Assembly (NCBI RefSeq): GCF_900112025.1
Contig: NZ_FOKL01000003.1
Span: forward strand, 310,001-374,000
Source: Janthinobacterium sp. 344
GTDB taxonomy: Bacteria > Pseudomonadota > Gammaproteobacteria > Burkholderiales > Burkholderiaceae_D
Length of the DNA stretch: 64,000 bases
Direction: 5' to 3'
The notes below the pieces were generated by a model. The model was not told the DNA's origin, made no database searches, and saw nothing but the letters and a program-made list of their open reading frames with translations. A program made the translations under genes and the position numbers. Every line of letters starts with the position of its first letter. The stretch's first letter is position 1. Positions 38,633-47,301 of the stretch are shown one piece after another.

Positions 38633-39487
38633 ATGAGCTTCCTGCAATTATTTATCCTCTCCATCGTCCAGGGCTTCGCTGAGCTGCTGCCCGTGTCCAG
38701 CTCCGCCCACGTCATCATGGCGGAAAAACTGATGGGCCTGGACCCCACGTCGCCCGAGCTGACCATGCTGCTGGTGATGCTGCACACCGGTACCATGTTC
38801 GCCGTCATCGTGTACTTCTGGAAATCCTGGCGCGCCACCTATTTCAGTTCGGCCGCCGCCTTCCGCAGCAACGCATTGCTGCTCGTGGCCGCCACGGCCC
38901 TGACGGGCATCGTCGGCTTTGGCTTGCTGAAGGGCATCACCCACATCATGAGCAAGGATGCGCCCGGCTTTGAGATCGAGCACCTGTTCGGCAACGCGAA
39001 GCTGATGGCCGCCGCGCTGGCGGCCGCCGGCGTGCTGATCATCGCCTCCGCGCGCCTGACCGCGCGCGAAGGCGGAACCTTGTCCATCGGCAAGGCGATG
39101 GTGATCGGCGCCGTGCAAGGCCTGTGCCTGCCTTTCCGCGGTTTTTCGCGCTCGGGCGCCACCATTTCGGCCGGCATCGCCATGGGCGTGCCGCAGCGCC
39201 GCGCCGAAGAGTTCAGCTTCGCCCTGGCCGTGGTGCTGACGCCTGCCGTGCTGGTCAAGGAAGGCTGGCGCTTCTACCAGGCCGTCTCCAATGGCAGCCT
39301 GGACCATCTGCAGCACGGCAACAGCTTGCTGCACCTGATCGGCCCCAGCCTGCTGGGCATGCTGCTGTCCTTCCTGGCCGGCTTGCTGGCCCTGCGCTGG
39401 CTGTCGCGCTGGCTGGAACAGGGGCGCTGGCATTTCTTTGGCGCGTATTGCCTGCTGGCCGCCTTGGTGGTGCTGTACCTGGGGTAA
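38633..39487 (+). CDS. uppP: Undecaprenyl-diphosphate phosphatase UppP (BacA)
   Basis: 284 residues with about eight membrane segments. The two active-site motifs are present: QGFAELLPVSSSAH (the E/QxxxE plus PVSSS loop) and FRGFSRSGATISAG (usually PGxSRSG). The second motif has Arg in place of the usual Pro, which seems to mark a subgroup rather than decay. It recycles the lipid carrier for peptidoglycan and other envelope polymers and gives some bacitracin tolerance. Confidence 0.93.
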   Translation: MSFLQLFILSIVQGFAELLPVSSSAHVIMAEKLMGLDPTSPELTMLLVMLHTGTMFAVIVYFWKSWRATYFSSAAAFRSNALLLVAATALTGIVGFGLLKGITHIMSKDAPGFEIEHLFGNAKLMAAALAAAGVLIIASARLTAREGGTLSIGKAMVIGAVQGLCLPFRGFSRSGATISAGIAMGVPQRRAEEFSFALAVVLTPAVLVKEGWRFYQAVSNGSLDHLQHGNSLLHLIGPSLLGMLLSFLAGLLALRWLSRWLEQGRWHFFGAYCLLAALVVLYLG

Positions 39488-39546
39488 AATCGCCGGGTTT
39501 GTAGTTTGACCTACCCATCCCAGCCAGGTTCCACAGAAAGCCACCG

Positions 39547-40119
39547 ATGAATTTTGCCGCCACCGCCGCCCTCTCGCTTGCCATGTCCACCGACGCCTTC
39601 GCGGCCGCCGTGGGCAAGGGCGCCGCCCTGCACAAACCGCAATGGCGCGAAGCGCTGCGCACGGGATTGATCTTCGGCGTCATCGAGGCCATCACGCCCG
39701 TCATCGGCTGGGCGCTGGGCAGCGTGGCCGCGCCGTACGTGGCGGCGTGGGACCACTGGATCGCCTTCAGCCTGCTGGGCATCATCGGCCTGTTAATGAT
39801 ACGCAACGCCCTGTCGGACGCCGACGAGGACGAAGCGCCGGCGCAATCGCACTCGTTCTGGGTGCTGGCCGTGACGGGCCTGGCCACCAGCATCGATGCC
39901 ATGGTGGTGGGCGCGGGCCTGGCCTTGCTGGGCGCAAACATCGTCGTGACGGCCGCCGCCATCGGCTTTTCCACCTTCGTCATGGTCACCCTGGGCGTGA
40001 TGCTGGGCCGCGTGCTGGGCACGGTGGCAGGCCGGCGCGCCGAACTGGTGGGCGGCCTGGTGCTGATCATCATCGGCTGCGTCATCCTGTACGAGCATAT
40101 CGGCCACCCTGCGGCCTAG
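39547..40119 (+). CDS. mntP: Manganese efflux pump MntP
   Basis: 190 residues, six membrane segments in two repeats. [14 protein letters not shown] near the N-terminus and [14 protein letters not shown] in the second half carry the paired Asp of the MntP family; [16 protein letters not shown] ends the protein. It exports Mn(II). The upstream gap is only 59 bp and does not show the yybP-ykoY riboswitch known from enterobacteria. Adjacent to uppP but with its own short leader. Confidence 0.93.
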   Translation: MNFAATAALSLAMSTDAFAAAVGKGAALHKPQWREALRTGLIFGVIEAITPVIGWALGSVAAPYVAAWDHWIAFSLLGIIGLLMIRNALSDADEDEAPAQSHSFWVLAVTGLATSIDAMVVGAGLALLGANIVVTAAAIGFSTFVMVTLGVMLGRVLGTVAGRRAELVGGLVLIIIGCVILYEHIGHPAA

Positions 40120-40272
40120 CCGCGGCAACGCTGCCTGCCATCATGATAGCCGCGGGCGGCACGCCAAGGCGGCGCGCCAAGGCGGTGCGCCAATCGGGTG
40201 CGCGCAAAACTGTTGCTGGAGTATGATGGCGCCCTGTCCTCCCCTGGCGCTCCAACCGGCCTGAAAGCAGTG

Positions 40273-40491
40273 ATGAAACAATTTAGCGAAGGCGATATCG
40301 TGCGCGTCAAATGCGGCGGCCCCGAGATGACGGTGCTGTGCGTCGACGGCGATTATTTCGCCCAGGAAGATAACCGCACGGCGGTCTTTTGCGTGTACGA
40401 AAAAGACCATTATCTGTTTGAGCAAGCCTATCCGGAATATGCGCTCGACATCATCCGTTACGAACGGCGGCGCTTCCCGCGCGAAGCCTGA
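40273..40491 (+). CDS. DUF2158 (YodC-like) small protein
   Basis: 72 residues. FSEGDIVRVKCGGPEMTVL is the DUF2158 opening, a small SH3-like beta barrel of unknown role. The C-terminal half (DNRTAVFCVYEKDHYLFEQA) extends beyond the minimal family. Start chosen at the ATG followed by KQFSEGD; an in-frame start 75 bp earlier has no family similarity. Confidence 0.8.
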   Translation: MKQFSEGDIVRVKCGGPEMTVLCVDGDYFAQEDNRTAVFCVYEKDHYLFEQAYPEYALDIIRYERRRFPREA

Positions 40492-40586
40492 CGTCCCGCG
40501 CGCACGCCAGCGGCGAACGACATGGGACGCAGGCCGCTTTATGCTACATTAAACGCTCTGCATTCATGTCTCGCTAGGTGACCGCC

Positions 40587-40793
40587 ATGGAAACTCTGGA
40601 GCTGCTTTTTGCCTCGCTGGTGCGCGATACGGCTGAATCGATCCGCGACCACCACGTCCCTTTTGCCATCAAACACGACGAACGCGCCTATTACGAATGG
40701 ATGGATGGGCATCCGATCGACGGCTATATCCAGGAAGCCTACCGCGAGATCGAGGAAACCGCACAGCAGCTGCGCGCCATCCGCGCTGGGTGA
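40587..40793 (+). CDS. Small hypothetical protein
   Basis: 68 residues, acidic and helical (METLELLFASLVRDTAESIR, then REIEETAQQLRAI), no signal. Unrecognised. AGGTG precedes the chosen ATG by seven bases; a GTG three codons upstream is also possible. Codon use matches its neighbours, which supports a real gene. Confidence 0.6.
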   Translation: METLELLFASLVRDTAESIRDHHVPFAIKHDERAYYEWMDGHPIDGYIQEAYREIEETAQQLRAIRAG

Positions 40794-40946
40794 CGGCGGC
40801 TGCCGCAAGCTGCTGCGCAGGGTGCCTTGCGGCCGGCGACGCTCACCGTACTCGCGCAAGGTTGCGCTGCCCGGCCACAAATCACCTGCGCCCGCGACGC
40901 TTGCGGCAAGCGCCGATACGCCAGGTGAACGATGTCGATTCACGTA

Positions 40947-40960
40947 TTGATGCAAATCAA
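40947..40960 (+). promoter_or_regulatory. Second FNR/Anr/CRP-family box
   Basis: TTGATGCAAATCAA again matches TTGAT-N4-ATCAA exactly. It is centred 73 bp upstream of the start at 41027, suitable for control of that gene. No convincing -10 hexamer is visible downstream. Confidence 0.6.
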
Positions 40961-41026
40961 ACACTCATCTGTTTCAACCGTGCAGCCCATCGCGTGCCGC
41001 GACAATTGGTGCCGGAGGCGACAAAT

Positions 41027-41332
41027 ATGGATCAGCAACAGAAACACCAGATCAGGGGCTATGAATTTCATGTCGCCGGCGCGCTGGAGAAGGATGGACG
41101 CTACCGGGGCATGATCTTGATCAGCAAGCGCGGCGATACGCAGCAAGTGTATGCCAAGCCCGTGCTGATCGAGACGGCCAGCAGTTTCAAGTCCGTGCAC
41201 GCGGCCCTGATCGAGGCGTCGGCGTATGCCCAGGAAATCATCTACAACGGCGCCATCAAGGCCTTATTGCCTGCGGAGCTGCCTGCCGGCGGCAAAGGGG
41301 CGCCCCAGCCGCCGGACTTGGTGGGCAATTAA
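41027..41332 (+). CDS. Small hypothetical protein with an FNR-type box upstream
   Basis: 101 residues; the ATG follows GGAGG by eight bases. It starts MDQQQKHQIRGYEFHVAG and has alternating strands (GMILISKRGDTQQVYAKPVL) and a helix rich in Ala, with no known motif. The position of a perfect FNR-type box 67 bp before the start suggests oxygen-dependent expression. Its last codons (LVGN-stop) are the first part of the tandem repeat at 41317-41420. Function unknown. Confidence 0.65.
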   Translation: MDQQQKHQIRGYEFHVAGALEKDGRYRGMILISKRGDTQQVYAKPVLIETASSFKSVHAALIEASAYAQEIIYNGAIKALLPAELPAGGKGAPQPPDLVGN

Positions 41333-41420
41333 GGTGAACAAGTAAGGTGGGCAAGTAAGGTCAGTAAATAAGGTAGGCAACTAAGGTAGGCAACTAAGGT
41401 AGCCAACTAAGGCAGGCAAT
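41317..41420. repeat. 13-bp tandem repeat array beginning at a stop codon
   Basis: Seven full units of about 13 bp (consensus TAAGGTAGGCAAC) start at 41330, 41343, 41356, 41369, 41382, 41395 and 41408; a degenerate eighth unit (41317-41329) is the end of the preceding gene. Units 4 and 5 are identical. Each unit starts with TAA and 13 is not a multiple of three, so stops occur in all frames. It looks like slipped-strand expansion. Confidence 0.9.
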
Positions 41421-41496
41421 CAAGCCCGCGATACCGGGCCTGCCGCCCAGGTGGGACGCGTATAATCACGCGCTTCCCTGGCTCACATTCACAACA

Positions 41497-41763
41497 ATGG
41501 ACTCTGTCAATTTACCGCTGGTTTTCCTGGTCGGCTGTGCGCTGATCGCCTTGCTGGCCAAGAAGAATGGCTACTCGTGGTACCTGTTCTTCTTTGCCGT
41601 CGCCGTGCCGGCGCCACTGTTGCTGCTGGCCCTGCCCCATGTGCTGGGCGTGGACATCGCCTCGCTGACCCCGGTACGGCTGGGCGCCGCCCTGCTCTTT
41701 CCGCTGGCCGGCCTGCTGCTGGCCTTGCGGCCCAAGCGCCCAGGCCAGACACCTGAGCCTTAA
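41497..41763 (+). CDS. Small membrane hypothetical protein
   Basis: 88 residues with about three hydrophobic segments (~7-22, ~27-47, ~62-80) and a basic C-terminus (RPKRPGQTPEP). It resembles small two- or three-helix inner-membrane proteins common in Burkholderiales, without a named family. No Shine-Dalgarno is visible. It lies 77 bp beyond the 13-bp repeat array. Confidence 0.6.
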   Translation: MDSVNLPLVFLVGCALIALLAKKNGYSWYLFFFAVAVPAPLLLLALPHVLGVDIASLTPVRLGAALLFPLAGLLLALRPKRPGQTPEP

Positions 41764-41798
41764 GCTTTTAAGTCTTACGCCTTACGCCTGACTTCGCT

Positions 41799-42020
41799 TC
41801 AGCGCATCTGCGCGCCGTCTGCCAGGCGCCAGCCTATCGACAAGGCCAGTTGCTGCGCTTCTTTTTCATTGCTGCAATCGTCGTAATCGCAGGTGTCCGC
41901 ATACGCGCCGCATGCCTGATTCTGGCTGACGTAGGAGCCGACCCAGCGGCCGTCGCGGCGCTGGCTGGCCGTGGCGCTGATGGTGAAACCCTTGTGGATG
42001 GTGGGATTTTCAAAAGGCAT
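41799..42020 (-). CDS. Small hypothetical protein with a duplicated start region
   Basis: 73 residues from the ATG at 42020 (MPFENPTIHKGFTISATASQ), preceded by GGAGGAATT. Three Cys in ACGAYADTCDYDDCS may bind metal or form disulfides. The ribosome site plus ATG is present twice, 18 bp apart (42015-42029 and 42033-42047 read on the minus strand), so initiation six codons earlier (79 residues) is also possible. No family recognised. Confidence 0.6.
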   Translation of the reverse strand: MPFENPTIHKGFTISATASQRRDGRWVGSYVSQNQACGAYADTCDYDDCSNEKEAQQLALSIGWRLADGAQMR

Positions 42021-42182
42021 AATTCCTCCGATAGGCATAATTGCTCCGCTGCAAAAAGCGTCAGTGACCTGACTGGACTCCACTGTGCGCCTTGCCGCCG
42101 TCAACGTCTGTACGTTTGACCACACTCACGCCATATGCCGGCGCCACGCCCGCGCGATCAGGCGATCGGGTATGATTTCGCC

Positions 42183-42899
42183 ATGTGTGGACGATTCGAT
42201 CAAAATGACACGGCGCGCGTGCTGGCGTCGTCCTTCGGCTGGACCGACGCGGTGTTCGACAGCGAGGCCGAGCCGCACCTGAATGTTTCGCCCGGCACGT
42301 ACCGGCCCGTGCTGCATATCCAGGATGGCGTGCGCCGGGTCGACGATGTCTTCTGGGGCTACCGCCCCGCCTGGGCCGCCGCCGCCACGCCCGCCCCGGG
42401 CAAGAAAAAAATCCCCATCGCCATCAATGCCCGGCTGGAAAAACTCGCCGGCGCCTACTGGAAACCGCTGCTGCGCGCGGGGCGCGGCATCGTCTGCGTC
42501 GATGGCTGGTATGAATGGACGGGAGAAAAAGGCAGCAAGCAGCCGTGGCATATCCACCGCCACGACCGCGCGCGGCTGTTCCTGCTGGCCCTGGCGCACT
42601 TCGGCGCGTACAAGCTCAACCGCGAGGAAGCGGGCTTCGTGCTGGTGACGGCCGATAGCCTCGGCGGCATGGTGGATATCCACGACCGCCGCCCCGTCGC
42701 TGTCAGCCTGGCGGACGCGCACCGCTGGCTGGACCCCGCACTGACGCCCGAGCAGGCGCTGCACCTGGCGCGCACGTGCATGCTCGACGTGGAGCTGTTC
42801 GAATGGCATGCCGTGGATAATCCGCTGGTGCCATCGGCCAAGGCCAAGGCCCCGCCAGCGGCTGCGGCGCAAGGCGCCTTCGACTGGGGATCGGATTAA
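42183..42899 (+). CDS. yedK: SRAP-family protein YedK/HMCES (abasic-site protein crosslinker)
   Basis: 238 residues. After Met removal the N-terminal Cys2 (MCGRFDQ) crosslinks to abasic sites in single-stranded DNA; INARLEKL, DGWYEWTG (catalytic Glu) and MVDIHDRRPVAV (His) complete the active site. This protects stalled forks. A short C-terminal Ala/Pro-rich tail is added. Its stop overlaps the convergent DUF418 stop by three bases. Confidence 0.93.
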   Translation: MCGRFDQNDTARVLASSFGWTDAVFDSEAEPHLNVSPGTYRPVLHIQDGVRRVDDVFWGYRPAWAAAATPAPGKKKIPIAINARLEKLAGAYWKPLLRAGRGIVCVDGWYEWTGEKGSKQPWHIHRHDRARLFLLALAHFGAYKLNREEAGFVLVTADSLGGMVDIHDRRPVAVSLADAHRWLDPALTPEQALHLARTCMLDVELFEWHAVDNPLVPSAKAKAPPAAAAQGAFDWGSD

Positions 42900-44074
42900 T
42901 GCAATCTCGCCAGCCGGCGCCACAGCGCTTCCATCGGTCCTTGCCGGAAGTGCCGCAGCCAGTAGCGGCTCAGCAGCACCTGCCCCGCCATGATGATTAG
43001 CGCCAGGCCCAGCATCGCGGCCGGACGCAAGCTGGCGCCCCAGCCCAGGCCCGGCCCCTGCAGCAGCCAGGTGCCGATCAAGGATTGCAGCAGATAATTA
43101 CTCAGCGCCATGCGTCCCACGGGCGCCAGCCATGCCCCCAGCCGGCGCAGCAGCAACGGGCCGGCCAGCATCAGCGCCGCCACATAGCCGGCCGCCAGCA
43201 CGGGGCCGCCGGCGAACATGGCCGCCTCGAACAGGGCCGCATCGAACACCTGCTGATACGGCTCAGCGACTTGCCATGTGATGGCCCAGGCCGCCAGCAG
43301 GTTGAACGGCAGTCCCGCCCCCAGCCCCACGCCGCAGACCCAGCGCCACAGGCGCCGGTGGCGCCACGGCTGCGTCAGCCAGCCACAGCGCACGGACAAG
43401 ATACCCAGCAGGAATAGCACGATGATGTGCGGCAGCATGACGATGGCATACAGCAGCGACACAAGGAAATCGTTGGCGCGCAGCTTGGCCACGGCCCACA
43501 CGCTGCCTTGCGTATAGATGGCGTAACGGGCGGCAAAGCTTTGCAGCTCTTTCGCCGTGTCGGATGCGCCACCCTGCTGTCCCACGGGAATGAGCAGGCA
43601 CATGAACAGCAAAAAGCCGCCCGCCACCAGCCAGGCGCGGTTGCGCACCAGGCTCAGCCTGGCGGCAGCCAGCGGCAGGATCAGCATGCCGGCGACGGCA
43701 TACGAAGTCAGCACGTCGCCGCTCCAGATGAGGAAACCGTGCAGCAGCCCGAACGCCAGCAGCCAGCGCAAACGGCGTCGATAGGCCGCTTGCGCCGCTT
43801 CCCAGCCGCCCAGCCGGCGTTGCAGGGAGCGCGTCTGCAAGGCAAAGCCGGCGCCGAACAGATACGCGAAGATGGGATAGAACTTGAACTGCGCGAATGC
43901 CGCCACGAGAAAAATCACCAGCTGATCGAGCGCCGGCGGCTGCGCGGGCAAGGTGCCGTAGCGCAAGGACAGCGTCCCCCAGGCAAAGCCCCAGATATTC
44001 ACCAGCAGGATGCCAAACACGGCGATGCCGCGCAACACATCGAGCTGCAACAGCCTGCCGGGTTGGGCGCGCAT
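42896..44074 (-). CDS. DUF418 family membrane protein
   Basis: 392 residues, about ten membrane segments. LQLDVLRGIAVFGILLVN and YPIFAYLFGAGFALQTR are typical of DUF418; NYLLQSLIGTWL closes the conserved core. The family resembles acyltransferase-3 membrane proteins but no substrate is known. It begins 6 bp after the LD-carboxypeptidase stop, so the two probably form an operon and may share a cell-wall theme. Confidence 0.88.
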   Translation of the reverse strand: MRAQPGRLLQLDVLRGIAVFGILLVNIWGFAWGTLSLRYGTLPAQPPALDQLVIFLVAAFAQFKFYPIFAYLFGAGFALQTRSLQRRLGGWEAAQAAYRRRLRWLLAFGLLHGFLIWSGDVLTSYAVAGMLILPLAAARLSLVRNRAWLVAGGFLLFMCLLIPVGQQGGASDTAKELQSFAARYAIYTQGSVWAVAKLRANDFLVSLLYAIVMLPHIIVLFLLGILSVRCGWLTQPWRHRRLWRWVCGVGLGAGLPFNLLAAWAITWQVAEPYQQVFDAALFEAAMFAGGPVLAAGYVAALMLAGPLLLRRLGAWLAPVGRMALSNYLLQSLIGTWLLQGPGLGWGASLRPAAMLGLALIIMAGQVLLSRYWLRHFRQGPMEALWRRLARLH

Positions 44075-44079
44075 GGAGT

Positions 44080-44997
44080 TCAGGGGCGCGCCAGCGTCGG
44101 GTAATCGCGCACCTGCAGGCTGAAGCCGGACGCATCCGATTGCAGCCGCGCCTGGCCACCGAACGGCAAGGTGACACGGCGGCGGATATGGCCGAATTCC
44201 AGGCCCGTCAGCACGGGCACGGGCAAGCGCTGGCGCACGTAGGCCAGCATGGCGTCGAAATCGTAGCCGTTATCCATGGGGCTCAGTTTATAGGCGGAAA
44301 AATCACCGAGTATCACGGCTTGTTGACGGCCAATGACGCCCGCGTGCAGCAATTGCAGCAGCATGCGTTCGACCCGGTACGGGTGCTCGTTGACGTCTTC
44401 CAGGAACAAAATGCCGCCATCGATCGCGGGGAAATACGGCGTGCCCAGCAAGTGCACCAGCATGGCCAGGTTGCCACCCCACAACTTGCCTTCCAACTCG
44501 ACCTGCGGGTTGCCTGCCGCCACGCCTGTGACCGCGTGCGTGGGACCGGCCAGGCATGACCACAGCTGGTCGAGCGTAAATTGCTCGGGCTCGTCGCGCG
44601 TAAAATCATCGCAGATCATGGGACCGGCGAAGCTGGCGCACCCCGTTTTCGCCATCAAGCCCATGTGGAAGGCCGTGAAGTCGCTGTAGCCGACGAACAG
44701 CTTGCGGCTGGCGGCCATGCGTTCAAAATCGATGTCGGGCAAGATGCGGCTGATGCCGTAGCTGCCGCGCAAGGCGAGCACCACCTGCACGGCCGGGTCG
44801 GCGGCGGCCGCATTGAGCTGCGCCAGGCGGCCCGCGTCCGTGCCGCCGAAGCGCTGGAATTTGTGCTCGGGGTCGTAGTAATTGTGGACGGTGGCGCCTT
44901 GCGCCTGCAGGCGGGCGATGCCGCGCGCCAGGGCCGCGTCGTCGGGCGCATAACCGCCCGGCGCCACGATGGCGATGCCAATCTCAGGTGTCTTCAA
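44080..44997 (-). CDS. LD-carboxypeptidase (MEROPS S66, LdcA type)
   Basis: 305 residues, no signal peptide, so cytoplasmic. The serine peptidase triad is visible: Ser in FVGYSDFTAFH, Glu in LFLEDVNEHPYRVERM and His in EFGHIRRRVTLPFG; ALRGSYGISRIL lines the oxyanion region. It removes the terminal D-Ala from murein tetrapeptides during peptidoglycan recycling, or cleaves related peptides such as microcin C7 in homologues. It is the first gene of a pair with the DUF418 gene. Confidence 0.92.
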   Translation of the reverse strand: MKTPEIGIAIVAPGGYAPDDAALARGIARLQAQGATVHNYYDPEHKFQRFGGTDAGRLAQLNAAAADPAVQVVLALRGSYGISRILPDIDFERMAASRKLFVGYSDFTAFHMGLMAKTGCASFAGPMICDDFTRDEPEQFTLDQLWSCLAGPTHAVTGVAAGNPQVELEGKLWGGNLAMLVHLLGTPYFPAIDGGILFLEDVNEHPYRVERMLLQLLHAGVIGRQQAVILGDFSAYKLSPMDNGYDFDAMLAYVRQRLPVPVLTGLEFGHIRRRVTLPFGGQARLQSDASGFSLQVRDYPTLARP

Positions 44998-45030
44998 AAT
45001 ATGCCTGGCTAGTCTAGTGGTGGGCGCGCC

Positions 45031-45054
45031 AGCTTACTGTCAAGCTTACTGTCA
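45031..45054. repeat. 12-bp tandem duplication spanning a stop codon
   Basis: AGCTTACTGTCA is repeated directly at 45031-45042 and 45043-45054; the final TCA is the complement of the hydrolase gene stop. Together with the outer CCAGCTT/AAGCTGG it makes a possible hairpin. Confidence 0.7.
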
Positions 45055-45969
45055 AGCTGGCTGGGAGCGCATCTGGGGCGCCATCTTACCTTGCAGATGT
45101 CCATCGATCAAGGCGAGCAGGCGCTCGATCAGCTGCGGCGGCATGTCGTGCCCCATGCCCTCGATCACTTCCAGCCGGGCGCCCGGGATCAGCGCCGCCG
45201 TATCGATGCCGCAGGCGACGGGGATCAGGGGATCGGCCGCGCCATGGATCACCAGCGCCGGACAGCTGATGCTGGGCAATAGCTGTGTGCGTTCGCCCGA
45301 GGCGGCGATGGCGACCATCTGCCGCGCCACGCCTTCCGGGCAGCTGCCCCGCGTCAAAGCCGCTTCGATGCGCTGGTACAGCAGCCGTTCCGAGACGGGA
45401 TAGGCGGGACTGCCGATGACGCGCGTGGTGGCGGCCATGTGCGCCATCAGTTCGGCGCGGCTGGCATTGCGTTTCGGACGTTGCAACAGCGCACGGCGCG
45501 CGGCCCGCGTGGGGCCGGGCAAGCCGCGCCGGCCGCTGCTCGACATCATGGAGGTCAGGCTGAGCACTTGCCGCGGCGCGCGCGCCGCCATCACTTGCGC
45601 GATCATGCCGCCCATCGACACGCCGATGACGTGCGCCTGCGCGATACGCAGGGCCGCCAGCAAGCCCAGCGCATCGTCCGCCATGTCATCGAGGGTATAG
45701 GAAGTCTTCAGGGGCCAGCCCAGCAGGCTTTTTACGTAGGCCAGCGGCAGATACGGCTTGCCCGCCTGCGCCATCTTGCTCGACAGGCCGCTGTCGCGGT
45801 TGTCGAAACGCACGACGCGAAAACCTTGCTCGACGATGCCTTCGACAAAGTCGGCCGGCCAGGCGATCAGCTGCATGCCCAGGCCCATCACCAGCAGCAC
45901 GCACGGATCGTCCGGGTCGCCGTGGCTTTCATAAGCTATGTTGAGGCCGTTCGCCATGATGGTTGCCAT
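45052..45969 (-). CDS. Alpha/beta hydrolase
   Basis: 305 residues, start preceded by GAGAGG. Intact triad: nucleophile GVSMGGMIAQ, acid in IHGAADPLIP and His in EGMGHDMP; oxyanion region LVMGLGMQLIAWP. It matches the esterase/methyl-esterase group (RdmC-like) frequently labelled alpha/beta hydrolase. No signal peptide. Substrate unknown. Transcribed alone, leftward. Confidence 0.92.
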   Translation of the reverse strand: MATIMANGLNIAYESHGDPDDPCVLLVMGLGMQLIAWPADFVEGIVEQGFRVVRFDNRDSGLSSKMAQAGKPYLPLAYVKSLLGWPLKTSYTLDDMADDALGLLAALRIAQAHVIGVSMGGMIAQVMAARAPRQVLSLTSMMSSSGRRGLPGPTRAARRALLQRPKRNASRAELMAHMAATTRVIGSPAYPVSERLLYQRIEAALTRGSCPEGVARQMVAIAASGERTQLLPSISCPALVIHGAADPLIPVACGIDTAALIPGARLEVIEGMGHDMPPQLIERLLALIDGHLQGKMAPQMRSQPA

Positions 45970-46121
45970 GATTGCCTCTCTTCAGGAACCAGCACGCAGG
46001 CACGATCGCTGCGGCCTTGCAATCAGCATACCACTATTGTGCTTCAGACATGAGGCCGGCACGCGGCACCCAAACTGAAGTGTTGCCGCGCCGGTACGGC
46101 GCGCGGCAACTCTGCTGCTAC

Positions 46122-47276
46122 CTACTTGGCCTTAGGCAAGGAATCAGCCAGGTCCACCCACGCTTGCGGCTGCGGTTTGCCCCGCTCGCGCACGCCGAAG
46201 AAGGAGACCACTTGCGTGCCGTCCTTGTCGAAGAATTCGACGGACGTGACGCCGCCGCGCTTGACGACCCAGCCGCTGCGCAGGGCCGTGTCACGGATGT
46301 GCAGGTTGAAGTCCGGGTCCAGCACATTGAAGAAGCCGCCGGCGGCCATGGTTTTTTCGATCTTGCCGCTGTAGATCTGCGTCAAGCCCTCGTTGCCCAG
46401 GAAGACCATGATGGCGACCTTGTTCTTCGCCGCGTTTTCCAGCAGGGTGCGCAGCGCTTCCGGCGTCACGCGCTCGACCACGCCGGCCGGCGCCAGGCGC
46501 AGGGCCTGTTCGCGCGACACATGGAATTCGCGCATGATTTGCGCAAACTGGTGCACGTCCGTCATGTCTTTCCAGGCCAGCTGGAATTCCTTGACGTCGA
46601 TCTCGCTATCGGGTTTTTCCGCCGCCTTCGGCGCCACGGCCAGCACGTTCAAGTCGGCGCTCTGCTGCGGCAGGCGGAAAGTCGCCACCAGCTTGTCGTA
46701 GACGGCCACGCCCGGCTCGTTGCGCAGGTAGATCTTGTGCACGGCCGTGCCGTTGGCGTCAAAGAATTGCAGGCTGCGCGTCGGCTTGCCGTCGCGGCCG
46801 GGCTGGACCACGGCGAATGCGTATTTCCAGTTTTCAAAGTGGAAGCGCAAATCGATGGCGCCGCCCAGGTAGCCGCCCGCGATATTGCGCTGGCGCGCTT
46901 CCGTTTCCGGATCCTTGGCGCCGGCCTGTTCCGACTTGTCGCCCGCCTGCTTGAACTTGCTGGCGGTGCCCGTCGTTTCAATGACGCCGTTTTCATTGCG
47001 CGTGATGCCTTGCACCAGGCCCAGGTCCAGCGCGGCGCGCATGATTTCGCGCGGCTGGTTGCCGTCGGCCTGCAAGCGCGTGACGCCGTTGCCGATGTTA
47101 GTTGCCAGCAATTGCGCTTCCGACACCCCGAGTGCGCGCGCCGCATCGCGGATCTGCAGCTTCGGCTGTTCCGCGCGCAAGGTGGACCAGCGTTCCGCCA
47201 AGGTGGCTGGGGCCGCGTATGCGTTTGCAATCAGCAGGCTGCCTAGCAGGGATAGAACGAGTTTGGATAACTTCAT
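46122..47276 (-). CDS. HemS/HmuS-family heme-binding protein with a signal peptide
   Basis: 384 residues. The two-repeat HemS fold is clear: ARALGVSEAQLLA, GGAIDLRFHFENWKYAFAVV, SLQFFDANGTAVHKIYL, then the second repeat with MTDVHQFAQIMREFHVSREQA, whose His is the proximal heme ligand in HemS, and IMVFLGNEGLTQIYSGKIE. Known members are cytoplasmic and free or degrade heme. Here the N-terminus (MKLSKLVLSLLGSLLIANAY then AAP) is a good signal peptide, and no later Met precedes the domain, so the protein is predicted to be exported. It follows the TonB receptor gene, separated by an intrinsic terminator. Confidence 0.88.
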   Translation of the reverse strand: MKLSKLVLSLLGSLLIANAYAAPATLAERWSTLRAEQPKLQIRDAARALGVSEAQLLATNIGNGVTRLQADGNQPREIMRAALDLGLVQGITRNENGVIETTGTASKFKQAGDKSEQAGAKDPETEARQRNIAGGYLGGAIDLRFHFENWKYAFAVVQPGRDGKPTRSLQFFDANGTAVHKIYLRNEPGVAVYDKLVATFRLPQQSADLNVLAVAPKAAEKPDSEIDVKEFQLAWKDMTDVHQFAQIMREFHVSREQALRLAPAGVVERVTPEALRTLLENAAKNKVAIMVFLGNEGLTQIYSGKIEKTMAAGGFFNVLDPDFNLHIRDTALRSGWVVKRGGVTSVEFFDKDGTQVVSFFGVRERGKPQPQAWVDLADSLPKAK

Positions 47277-47301
47277 AGAGAGACCATTCAATCAAACATG
47301 G

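Noticed and set aside
39488..39546. yybP-ykoY manganese riboswitch before mntP
   Set aside because: The gap is only 59 bp and lacks the conserved loop sequences.
41330..41420. Possible CRISPR-like or integron-like repeat array
   Set aside because: Units are contiguous 13-bp copies with no spacers, so it is a simple tandem repeat.
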